From Oscillospiraceae bacterium (lineage in GTDB: Bacteria > Bacillota_A > Clostridia > Oscillospirales > Ruminococcaceae): a DNA stretch of 64,000 bases. Positions 8,619 through 16,078 of the stretch are shown in pieces. The position numbers were made by a program, and so were the translations under genes. Below the pieces are notes generated by a model, which was not told where the DNA came from, searched no databases, and was given only the letters and a program-made list of their open reading frames with translations. Location: contig SFDQ01000001.1 in the NCBI GenBank assembly GCA_004558145.1, positions 124,001 to 188,000 on the forward strand. Direction: 5' to 3'. Within the stretch, counting starts at the first letter, position 1, and each line of letters begins with the position of its first letter.

Positions 8619-10576
8619 CCTTCGGCCCCCACATTGCAGACAAAGTCAAACTGCCCTTCGGTCTCGTTCCAGACATACACCGCCGACTGCTCCCCGCAGC
8701 CCGCCAGCCCGTCGCTGAACAGAGCCGCGTAGCCGTCGGCAAAGAGGTCGTCGCTGCGCTCCACAAACACATAGTCGCAGCCGCGGCCGCGGATGCACTC
8801 CAGCAGTTCCTCGGCGGTGTAGGGGTGGTAGTAGAGGGTGTCCTCTTCCAGCGCCCCGGGCAGCGCAAAGGTGCCGCCGCCGCCCTGGCCGTCGTTGCCG
8901 CTGTAATCCAGATACCAGGGGTAGAGCTCGTAGGAATAGAGGAACCAGCGGCTGCCGTCGTCCCCCTGGCTGACAAAGAAGATGTGGGCGTCCTCGGGCA
9001 CCGCCGCCTGCACCTGGGCCGCCTCGTCCCGGGTGGCCCAGCGCTCGGCGTATGCCGCGTCGCCCCCGCCGAACACGGTGAGGCTGAAGGGCAGCCGCAG
9101 CCACACCAGCGCCGCCAGCGCCAGCGTCATCACCGCGAAGCCGGTCTGCAACAGGCCCTGGATGCGCTCGGAGCCCATGGCCCGCAGCACCAGCGCCGCC
9201 GAGGCCAGCAGCCAGCCCAGCAGATAGGGGTACATATACCGCTCAAAGCCCACCAGCCCGTCGGACACTTCGTCCCGGAAGACGTACACATAGGTCAGGC
9301 CGATGAAGAAGAAATAGGCCGCGAAGCCCGCCGTGCCCAGCAGGGCAAAGAGGCCCGCCTGCCGGCGCAGGGCCTTGTCTTTCGTGAGGATGGCCGCCCC
9401 CACTGCCATGGCCGCCGCCAGGGCGATGACCACCGCGAAGGGGCCCACCATGGTGGTTTTGGAGGTGAAAAGCGCCCGCACAAGGCCGCCCATGATGGTG
9501 GTGAACTTCTCGGTGCGGCCGATGCCCAACAGTTCCTTCACGCCGGTGATGACCATCTCGGCCATGCCCATCTCCTCAGTGCCGCCCACGTTGGAGGTGT
9601 CCGCCACACTGGCCACCGAGAGGTATTTCTGCCAGCTCCAGAAGGAAAGGCCGCAGGTGACGAAGAGCCCGGCCCAACCCGCCGCGGGCCTTGCCCAGCG
9701 GCGCAGGGGGGCTTTTTCCATCAGCAGGGCGAAGGCCCCGTCGGCGGCGATGAGACCCGCCGCCACCAGTGCCAGGGCAAAGCCGGTGTCCTTTTCCAGG
9801 CACAGGGCGGCCAGCGCCAGGGCACTGGGCCACAGCGCCTTCTTTTCATTGATATAATAGACCGCCAGCGCGCCGCCGAAGGTCAGGCCCAGGGGGATGT
9901 CCGAGAGGGCCGAGGCGTAAAGGTCGGTGGGGCGGGTGACGCTGCCGTAGAGGGTGATGACGAAGGGCAGCAGAAAGCCGAAGCCCAGCGCCGGGACCCA
10001 CTGCCGGGGCTTGCCCTTTTCGCAGCCGGCGGTGAGGGCGGCAAAGATGGAAAGGAGCAGGATGTCGTAGGCCGCCAGCACCCGCCACTCGGCGTATTCG
10101 CCGAAGAACTGGAAGAACCAGCCCAGCACCACCAGCGCCGGGCGGTGGGTGCCCACCCAGGCCCAGCCGATGTCGGCGTTCACATAGAGCCCGCCGCTGG
10201 TCTTGACGATCTTGGCGGCGGTGCCCCAGAAGGAGAATTCATCCCAGGTGGAGAACATGGGCTGCCGCCAGGCGAAGAAGGCCAGCAGCGCCGCCGACAA
10301 CACAAAAAAGGCGGCAAAGCCGGGGGCTTTCAGCGCGGAGGCAGGCTGTTTTGCCCCCGGCCGGAAAGCGAGCACCCAGGCCGCCGCCGCCAGCACAAAA
10401 TAGAGCCACCCGGCCGCCGCCAGCACGCCCAGCATGCCCGCGGCGCTGAACCACACCATGGTGGCGCACAGCGCCGCAAAGGGCGCAAGCGGCGCGGGCA
10501 GCTTTGTGCGCCACGCCATGAGCACGGCAAAGCCCGCCAGCGCCGCCAGCGACAGATAGCTGTAAAAAAGTTCCAT
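8615..10576 (-). CDS. GT-C-like polytopic membrane protein, module copy 1
   Basis: A 653-residue multi-spanning membrane protein of the GT-C/ArnT-like architecture. The first large loop has WDEFSFWGTAAKI, with an acidic DE pair where GT-C transferases place their catalytic or metal-binding acid. The last 150 residues form a soluble domain with FFVSQGDDGSRWFLYSYEL and a VFVERSDDLFADGYA block. Both regions are conserved in the proteins at 12258-14252 and 16075-18087. The ATG at 10576 is preferred because GGGGAGC lies 7 bp upstream; a TTG at 10582 is the alternative. It overlaps its small partner by 4 bp. A lipid-linked-sugar-dependent glycosyltransferase is inferred, not shown. Confidence 0.72.
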   Translation of the reverse strand: MELFYSYLSLAALAGFAVLMAWRTKLPAPLAPFAALCATMVWFSAAGMLGVLAAAGWLYFVLAAAAWVLAFRPGAKQPASALKAPGFAAFFVLSAALLAFFAWRQPMFSTWDEFSFWGTAAKIVKTSGGLYVNADIGWAWVGTHRPALVVLGWFFQFFGEYAEWRVLAAYDILLLSIFAALTAGCEKGKPRQWVPALGFGFLLPFVITLYGSVTRPTDLYASALSDIPLGLTFGGALAVYYINEKKALWPSALALAALCLEKDTGFALALVAAGLIAADGAFALLMEKAPLRRWARPAAGWAGLFVTCGLSFWSWQKYLSVASVADTSNVGGTEEMGMAEMVITGVKELLGIGRTEKFTTIMGGLVRALFTSKTTMVGPFAVVIALAAAMAVGAAILTKDKALRRQAGLFALLGTAGFAAYFFFIGLTYVYVFRDEVSDGLVGFERYMYPYLLGWLLASAALVLRAMGSERIQGLLQTGFAVMTLALAALVWLRLPFSLTVFGGGDAAYAERWATRDEAAQVQAAVPEDAHIFFVSQGDDGSRWFLYSYELYPWYLDYSGNDGQGGGGTFALPGALEEDTLYYHPYTAEELLECIRGRGCDYVFVERSDDLFADGYAALFSDGLAGCGEQSAVYVWNETEGQFDFVCNVGAEG

Positions 10577-10597
10577 ACGCAAAGCTCCCCGCGCGCG

Positions 10598-11647
10598 TCA
10601 GGCCTGCTGTTCCAGGCGGCGGCGCATCTTTTCCAGTTCTTCCATCTGGCCCATGTCCATCCAGGCGGACTCGTTGATGGGATACACCCCCACCGGCAGG
10701 CCCTTTTGGCGGTATTCGTCGATCACATCGGGGAAGCCCACCTTGCGGCCTTCCTCCATCTCCTCCACCACCTGCGGCTCCACAACATAAACGCCGGTGT
10801 TGGTGAGGAAGTTCAGTTCCGGCTTTTCCCGCATGGCGGCAATGGCTCCGTTCTCCCCCATCTCCACCACGCCGTAGGGTACGGTGTAGTGCTTGTAGGC
10901 GCAGATCATGGTGATGAGGTTGCCGTGCTTTTTGTGGTATTGATACACGTCGCCGTAGTCCACGTCCAGAAGGGTGTCGCAGTTGGAGAAGAAGAAGGTG
11001 CTGTCCAGCTTGCCCTTCAAAAGACTCAGGCCGCCGCCGGTGCCCAGAAACTCCGTCTCGTCAACATACTCCACCTGATAGCGCAGGTCCTCCAGGTCGT
11101 TGAAGTAGGACTTTATCATATTCTTTTTGTAGTTTACCACCAAAAGCATGCGGCGGCAACCGAAATCAGAGAAGCGCTCCAGGATGAGCTCGCAGATGGG
11201 TTTCTCCCCCACCGGGATCAGGGGCTTGGGCAGGATCTTCGTGTAAGGGTAAAGCCGGGTGCCAAGGCCGCCCGCCATCACCACCACCGGGATGTTCGCC
11301 TGCTTGCGGTTGTCCACGTCAAGGCCGGTGGCGAACACCACATCCGCCACCTTGCCGTCCCGGTCCAGAAGGGGCAGCGCGTCGATATAATACCGCTCCA
11401 GCATGGACTTGGCTCGCCCCCGCTCTTCCAGCGGCAGGCTCTTGGGGCTGTAGTTCGCCGCAAGGTGCACCGGGTCCTCAAGCTTGCCGCCCCGCAACAG
11501 GAACTTGCGCAGGTCGCCGTCGGTGAGCACCGCTTGCAGCCTGCCCTCCGGCGCGATGAAGAGGATGCGCTGGCCGGTCTCGTCCAGCTGCTTCATGGTC
11601 TCCAGGATGGTGGCGTCCTCCCGGATGAACAGTTCTTCCAGTTTCAA
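10598..11647 (-). CDS. PtmE-like sugar-1-phosphate nucleotidyltransferase with N-terminal CBS pair
   Basis: A 349-residue nucleotidyltransferase. Residues 1-115 hold a CBS-domain pair (LQAVLTDGDLRKFLLRG; ALPLLDRDGKVADVV). The catalytic domain follows with VMAGGLGTRLYPYTKILPKP (about 124-143), in which G126-R131 bind the nucleotide and K141 is the conserved lysine. This CBS plus nucleotidyltransferase layout is that of Campylobacter PtmE, which makes GDP-glucosamine for the GDP route to legionaminic acid. The start is a TTG at 11647, overlapping the stop of the preceding gene in TTGA, with GGGGGAAG 6 bp upstream. The nucleotide specificity (GTP or other) cannot be read from sequence. Confidence 0.83.
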   Translation of the reverse strand: MKLEELFIREDATILETMKQLDETGQRILFIAPEGRLQAVLTDGDLRKFLLRGGKLEDPVHLAANYSPKSLPLEERGRAKSMLERYYIDALPLLDRDGKVADVVFATGLDVDNRKQANIPVVVMAGGLGTRLYPYTKILPKPLIPVGEKPICELILERFSDFGCRRMLLVVNYKKNMIKSYFNDLEDLRYQVEYVDETEFLGTGGGLSLLKGKLDSTFFFSNCDTLLDVDYGDVYQYHKKHGNLITMICAYKHYTVPYGVVEMGENGAIAAMREKPELNFLTNTGVYVVEPQVVEEMEEGRKVGFPDVIDEYRQKGLPVGVYPINESAWMDMGQMEELEKMRRRLEQQA

Positions 11648-12261
11648 TCGTCTTCCCCCTTTTCCCGTTTCAGCGTCAGCGCGCACCCGGCAAGGCCGGG
11701 CAGCACCGCCAGCCAGAACAGCTGCCATGCCGACGGGATGAAGTATTCCTGCCAGGGCTGGCGCTCATTGAGCACGATGGCAGTGAGTTCCACCGCCACG
11801 CCGGCGGTGTCCGCCAGGTCCAGCCGCAGCCCCTGCCCGGCGAACCGGGGCAGTGTGTAGAGCCAGCTGCCGTCCGGCTGCGCCGTGGGCCACACCCGCA
11901 GGCGGGAGGTGTAGCCAAAGCCCGGCAGATGGTAATAAAGGTCCTTTTCGGCGGAGGCCTCCCCCTCGTACCGCGCCACAAGGCGCAGCCGCCGCACCAG
12001 CGTGCCGGGATTCAGCAGCAGCTGGGCGTCGCCGGTGGTGCTGGTGAGCACGCCGCCGGCGTTTTCCATGTTCACGAGGGTATACTGCCCGGTGTTTTCC
12101 AGCGTGACGGTCTTTTCTTTCAAAAGGCCGGCGGCATAAAGCAGCTGGTCCAGGGCGAAATTGCCCACGAGGGCCAGCGCCAGCAGGCAGGCCCCCAGGG
12201 CGTAAAGCGCCCGGAAGGGGCGGCGGCGCGCCGCCGCCCAAAGGTTTTTCAGCCGCTTCAT
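11644..12261 (-). CDS. Two-TM extracytoplasmic-domain protein, module copy 2
   Basis: A 205-residue paralogue of the proteins at 8007-8618 and 15458-16078. It has a basic N-terminus (MKRLKNLWAAARRR), one helix (about 20-40), an extracytoplasmic region with the shared STTGDAQLLL motif and YHLPGFGYTSRLRVW, then a C-terminal helix and charged tail (KREKGEDD). The ATG overlaps the GT-C-like copy 2 stop by 4 bp, and its own stop overlaps the TTG start of the PtmE-like gene by 4 bp, so three proteins are made by stop-start coupling. Function is unknown; it probably works with its large membrane partner. Confidence 0.68.
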   Translation of the reverse strand: MKRLKNLWAAARRRPFRALYALGACLLALALVGNFALDQLLYAAGLLKEKTVTLENTGQYTLVNMENAGGVLTSTTGDAQLLLNPGTLVRRLRLVARYEGEASAEKDLYYHLPGFGYTSRLRVWPTAQPDGSWLYTLPRFAGQGLRLDLADTAGVAVELTAIVLNERQPWQEYFIPSAWQLFWLAVLPGLAGCALTLKREKGEDD

Positions 12262-14252
12262 CCCGTCACCTCCCCGGCAAGGGACGCGGCGGGCGTCCAG
12301 CCCGCTTCACCCTTTTCATAGAGGGCAGGGCCCGCCTTCGCGGCGGCCAGCCCGTCGGTGAAGAGGCCGGCGTAGCTCTCTTCAAAAATGTCGTCCACCC
12401 GGCTCACCAGAAGCAGGTCCACCTGCTCCTTTTCCAGCAGGGCGGCAAACTCCTCTTTTGTGTAGGGCGCGCCGTAGGCCATGCCCTCCACCAGCGCCGG
12501 TTCGCCGTAGGTGGCGCCGCCCTCGCCATAGACAAGAGCGGGGCACAGCTGCTGATTGAACAAAAACCAGGAAAAGCCTTCGTCCCCCTGGCGGATGAGA
12601 AACACTTTCCTGCCCGGTTCGATGGCCTCTTTCGCAGCCTTCGCCACCGCCACTTCCCCGCGCACCGCGGCATACTCGCCGCCTCCCACCCCCAGCAGGG
12701 TGAACTGGGGCTCGGTGCCCACCGCCAGCGCCGCGGCGAACACCGCGCCCGCGGCCAGCGCCGCCGCCCGGCCAAATACCGGGCGCTTCGCCGAAGCGCA
12801 GCTGACCGCCAGCACCGCCAGCGCCAGCAGCAGCCAGCCGGTGTAATAGGAAGCGAGATACCGGGGATAGCTGGCGAGGCTCTCCGGGGTGGAGTCTTTT
12901 AATAGGAAGGCGTAGCTCAGCCAGAGCATCAGCCAGTAGCCGGCAAAGCACACGCTGCTGCCCGCGGCGAAGAGGGCGGCCCGCAGCCGCGCCCGTTTGT
13001 CCGCCGCCAGCAGCACGGCGGCCAAAAATACCGCCAGCGTCAGCGCCGCCACCGCCGCGCCGGTGCCGAATACCGACACCTTGCGGTGCCAGAACGCGTC
13101 GGTCATGGCGCTGCCGTACTGCCAGAAGAGGTCGCTGCGGGCCTCAAAGTAGCTTTCCACCGGCAGGCCCAGCAGCAGCTTGACGCCATTGACCACCACC
13201 GCGGGCAGGCTGGCGGAGGCGGTGTCACCCATGCCGCCGGCGGCGGCATTCTGCCGCACAAGGCCCGCGATATAGTTGTTCCAGAGAAGGTACTGGGCGG
13301 TGGGGGCGGCAAGGCAGGCCGCGCCGAAGCCCAGCCGGGCGGCGAGGTCTTTTGCCCCCCGCTTTCCGCCGGGGGCAAACAGCACCGCGTCCAGCGCCAC
13401 AAGGCCCGCCGCGGCAAGGCCCAGCACAAAGGTGTTGCTTTTCACGTTCGCCGCCAGCATCAGCACCGGCAGGGTGAGCCACCGGGCCGCGGGGCCCTCG
13501 TCTCTCACCGCCAGCCAGAAGGCCGCGGCCCCGCCGAAGAGCATGCCGGCGGGCAGATCGCCCAAAAACTCCAGCCACGCGGTGTTCAAAAGGGCGGTGT
13601 GGCCCGCCACCGTGACCAGCGTGGGCAGACTGAGGCCCGCCAGAAAGAGCGGGCAGGCCAGCCGGGCGCGCTTTGCGCAGCCCGCGGCGGCGGCCAGGGC
13701 CGCCAGCATCAGCAGGTCGGCGGCGAAGATGGCCCGCCAGGGCGCGAAAGCGCCGAACAGCTGGAAGAAATAGCTTGCCAGCGGCAGGGCGGCCAGCTCG
13801 GTCATCTGCCAGGGCAGGCCGGTGTCGCAGACGGTGTAAAGGGCGTCGTTTTCGCAGGTGAGCTTCGCGGCGGTGCCCCAGAAGGAGTATTCGTCAAAGT
13901 TGAGGAACTCCGGCCGCAGCAGCCAAAGGCCCGCAGCCAGCGCCAGCGCCGCAGCCCAGAACAGCTTTGCGGCGGGGCTTTCCAGTGCCGCCGCAAAGGG
14001 GCAGTCTTGCCCTTTCTTCTTTGCCAGCGCGGCCTCGAGGCCGCCGCCCAGAAGGCCCAGCGCCGCCAGCGCAAGGCCAGCCGGGCGCAGAACACCCAGG
14101 AGCCCCGATGCCAAAAGCACCAGTTCCGCCAGGGCCAGCGCCGCCAGCGGCGCGGCGGCGCTTCCCACGCCGGCGCGGCGGGTGAGCACCGCGCTCATGC
14201 CGAAGAGGGCCGCCAGCATCACCAGCAGGCCGAACAGTTCGCCCCAGGCCAC
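12258..14252 (-). CDS. GT-C-like polytopic membrane protein, module copy 2
   Basis: A 664-residue multi-spanning membrane protein, paralogue of copies 1 and 3. The first extracytoplasmic loop reads FDEYSFWGTAAKL, aligning with the DEFSFWG and DEFSLWG motifs of the others. The C-terminal soluble tail contains VFLIRQGDEGFSWFLFNQQL and LLLVSRVDDIFEESYAGLF, again shared. The start is a GTG at 14252 behind GGGAGGG. It sits immediately downstream of legC (31-bp gap) and upstream of its two-TM partner with a 4-bp overlap. A GT-C glycosyltransferase role using polyprenyl-linked sugar is inferred from topology and context only. Confidence 0.7.
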   Translation of the reverse strand: MAWGELFGLLVMLAALFGMSAVLTRRAGVGSAAAPLAALALAELVLLASGLLGVLRPAGLALAALGLLGGGLEAALAKKKGQDCPFAAALESPAAKLFWAAALALAAGLWLLRPEFLNFDEYSFWGTAAKLTCENDALYTVCDTGLPWQMTELAALPLASYFFQLFGAFAPWRAIFAADLLMLAALAAAAGCAKRARLACPLFLAGLSLPTLVTVAGHTALLNTAWLEFLGDLPAGMLFGGAAAFWLAVRDEGPAARWLTLPVLMLAANVKSNTFVLGLAAAGLVALDAVLFAPGGKRGAKDLAARLGFGAACLAAPTAQYLLWNNYIAGLVRQNAAAGGMGDTASASLPAVVVNGVKLLLGLPVESYFEARSDLFWQYGSAMTDAFWHRKVSVFGTGAAVAALTLAVFLAAVLLAADKRARLRAALFAAGSSVCFAGYWLMLWLSYAFLLKDSTPESLASYPRYLASYYTGWLLLALAVLAVSCASAKRPVFGRAAALAAGAVFAAALAVGTEPQFTLLGVGGGEYAAVRGEVAVAKAAKEAIEPGRKVFLIRQGDEGFSWFLFNQQLCPALVYGEGGATYGEPALVEGMAYGAPYTKEEFAALLEKEQVDLLLVSRVDDIFEESYAGLFTDGLAAAKAGPALYEKGEAGWTPAASLAGEVTG

Positions 14253-14283
14253 GGCAGGCCCTCCCTTCTGTTTTGTGGTTTCT

Positions 14284-15441
14284 TTACAGGGCCAGAACGG
14301 CCTCGATCACCCGGGCGCACTGGGCCTCGGTGAGATTGGTGGAACAGGGGATGTTCACGATGCGGCGGCGGTACTCCCGGGCGACGTCCATGGCGTGGGT
14401 CTCGCAGGAGCCATAGTCGCACTGCTCGTTGATGAGGGACCAGACCGGGCGGGTCTGGATGCCCTGGGCCTGCAGGCGGGCGATCACGTCGTCCCGCACC
14501 AGGCGGTCGGGCAGCAGCAGGCTGTAAAACCAGTGGTTCGAGCGGGTGCCCTCCCGGAAGGGCAGCATGGAAAAGCCCTTCACGCCGTCCAGCGCGGCCT
14601 TGTACTGCTCGTAGCGGGCGGTCTTGTGCTCAATGAAGCCCTCCAGCAGCTCCATCTGGGCAAGGCCCAGGCAGGCGTCGATGTTGGTCATGCGGTAGTT
14701 GTAGCCCACTTCGTCGTGCTTGAACTGCAAGAGGTCGGTCTTGGCCTGGGTGGACAGATGCTTTGCCCGCTCGGTCCACTCCGGGTGGTTGGAGACCAGG
14801 GTGCCGCCGGTGCCGGTGGTGATGATCTTGTTGCCGTTGAAGCTGTAAGCGCCCACGTCGCCCATGGTGCCGGCGAATTTGCCCGCCAGCGGCCCGTCGG
14901 TGTACTTGGTGCCCAGGGCCTCGGCCGCGTCCTCGATGAGGGTGAGCTTATAGTCCTTCGCGATGCGCAGAAAACGGGGCATGTCCGCCATGTTGCCGAA
15001 CACGTGCACCAGCACCAGCGCCGAGACCCTGGCCCCGGTGCGCTTGTTGTAAAGGCCGTCCGCCTTCAGCTCGCACTGGTTGGCGCAGAAGTCCTCCACC
15101 GCGTCCGGGTCCATGGTGGCGGTCTCGTCGCAGCCGAAGAACACCGGCTCAGCGCCCACGTACCGGGTGGTGGGGTTCACGGAGGCGATGAAGGTCAGCG
15201 CGGGCACGATCACCTCGTCGCCCGGCTTCACGCCCGCCGTCAGCGCCGCCAGATGCAGGGCGGCAGAGCCGGAAGCGCAGCACACCGCCTGGGGCATGCC
15301 CACATACTTCGCGATGCACTCTTCCATCTCGCCCACCTTGGCGCCGCTGGTGGACACCCACGCGCCCTCCAGCGCCTCGTCCACATATTTGCGCTCGTTG
15401 CCGCAGAAGTTGGGCACCGAAAGGGGAATGAACTCACTCAT
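14284..15441 (-). CDS. legC: PLP-dependent NDP-4-keto-sugar aminotransferase (LegC)
   Basis: A 385-residue DegT/DnrJ/EryC1/StrS-family aminotransferase that converts the LegB 4-keto product to the 4-amino sugar using glutamate. The signature ASGSAALHLAAL (57-68) holds the phosphate-binding loop, EDAAEALG (170-177) binds the PLP ring nitrogen, and SFNGNKIITTG (200-210) carries the Schiff-base lysine K205. The length and the N-terminal motif IPLSVPNFCGNE match LegC. It lies between GT-C-like copy 2 and two-TM copy 3. The 4-aminotransferase step defines the locus as bacillosamine/legionaminate type rather than plain sialic acid. Confidence 0.92.
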   Translation of the reverse strand: MSEFIPLSVPNFCGNERKYVDEALEGAWVSTSGAKVGEMEECIAKYVGMPQAVCCASGSAALHLAALTAGVKPGDEVIVPALTFIASVNPTTRYVGAEPVFFGCDETATMDPDAVEDFCANQCELKADGLYNKRTGARVSALVLVHVFGNMADMPRFLRIAKDYKLTLIEDAAEALGTKYTDGPLAGKFAGTMGDVGAYSFNGNKIITTGTGGTLVSNHPEWTERAKHLSTQAKTDLLQFKHDEVGYNYRMTNIDACLGLAQMELLEGFIEHKTARYEQYKAALDGVKGFSMLPFREGTRSNHWFYSLLLPDRLVRDDVIARLQAQGIQTRPVWSLINEQCDYGSCETHAMDVAREYRRRIVNIPCSTNLTEAQCARVIEAVLAL

Positions 15442-15457
15442 TGTTATGACCTCGCTT

Positions 15458-16078
15458 TTAGTTGGATTGATCGTCTTTTTTCAAAAGAGCGCCCAGCGCC
15501 CGGCGCAGCTGGCAGAACACCGCCAGCGCCAGCGGGGGCACGAACAGCAAAAGCATCCCTTCGCCCGCGCCGGGCAGGAAGACCGCCAGCGGGGAGAGGT
15601 CCGGGTCAAACACAACGCCGTCCAACCGGGTGACCACGCCGCCCTGGCTGTCCGGGTCGATGCGCACCTCGCTCACCTTCACGCCGCCCAGATCGAAGGA
15701 GTAGACGCCGGGGGCGGTCTGGACCCCGTAGACCGACTGGCGGGGGGAGAAGTCCGTCTGGCCCGGCGTTTTCCAGTAGAGCATCACCGCCTGGGGCGGG
15801 CTTTCGTGCTCCACAAAGAGCCACACGGTGTCAAGATAGGCTTCGCCCTGCCACAAAAGCTGGGGGTCGCCGTCGGTGGAGATGTACCACGGGCCCTCCT
15901 CCCCCGCGTCGTAGGGCTGGATGCCCACCGGGGTGAAGTCCTCGGCGGTAAGGCTTTGGGTGGCGGCCAGCCCCTGCCCGGCGTACCAGGCGGTTTTGGC
16001 AAGGCTCACACAGCCCAGCAGAAGCCAGAGGGCCAGCCCCGCGGCCCAGGCGATGAGGAGCGGTCGTAATTTTTTCAT
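15458..16078 (-). CDS. Two-TM extracytoplasmic-domain protein, module copy 3
   Basis: A 206-residue paralogue of the proteins at 8007-8618 and 11644-12261. It has an N-terminal helix after MKKLRP, the shared STDGDPQLLW motif, an aromatic-rich extracytoplasmic stretch, and a C-terminal helix with a charged tail (LLKKDDQSN). The ATG at 16078 overlaps the stop of GT-C-like copy 3 by 4 bp (ATGA). legC follows 16 bp downstream. Like its sisters it has no family I recognise; the constant pairing suggests an obligate subunit or substrate-presenting partner of the large membrane protein. Confidence 0.68.
   Translation of the reverse strand: MKKLRPLLIAWAAGLALWLLLGCVSLAKTAWYAGQGLAATQSLTAEDFTPVGIQPYDAGEEGPWYISTDGDPQLLWQGEAYLDTVWLFVEHESPPQAVMLYWKTPGQTDFSPRQSVYGVQTAPGVYSFDLGGVKVSEVRIDPDSQGGVVTRLDGVVFDPDLSPLAVFLPGAGEGMLLLFVPPLALAVFCQLRRALGALLKKDDQSN

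Noticed and set aside
8600..11860. Very long open frames antisense to the GT-C-like genes (over 1000 codons), and similar ones near 16354-19566, 20995-22875 and 46181-47629
   Set aside because: They arise from GC-rich codon bias: their translations are rich in Arg, Gly, His, Gln and Ala with no family motifs, lack ribosome binding sites and lie opposite genes with clear domains.
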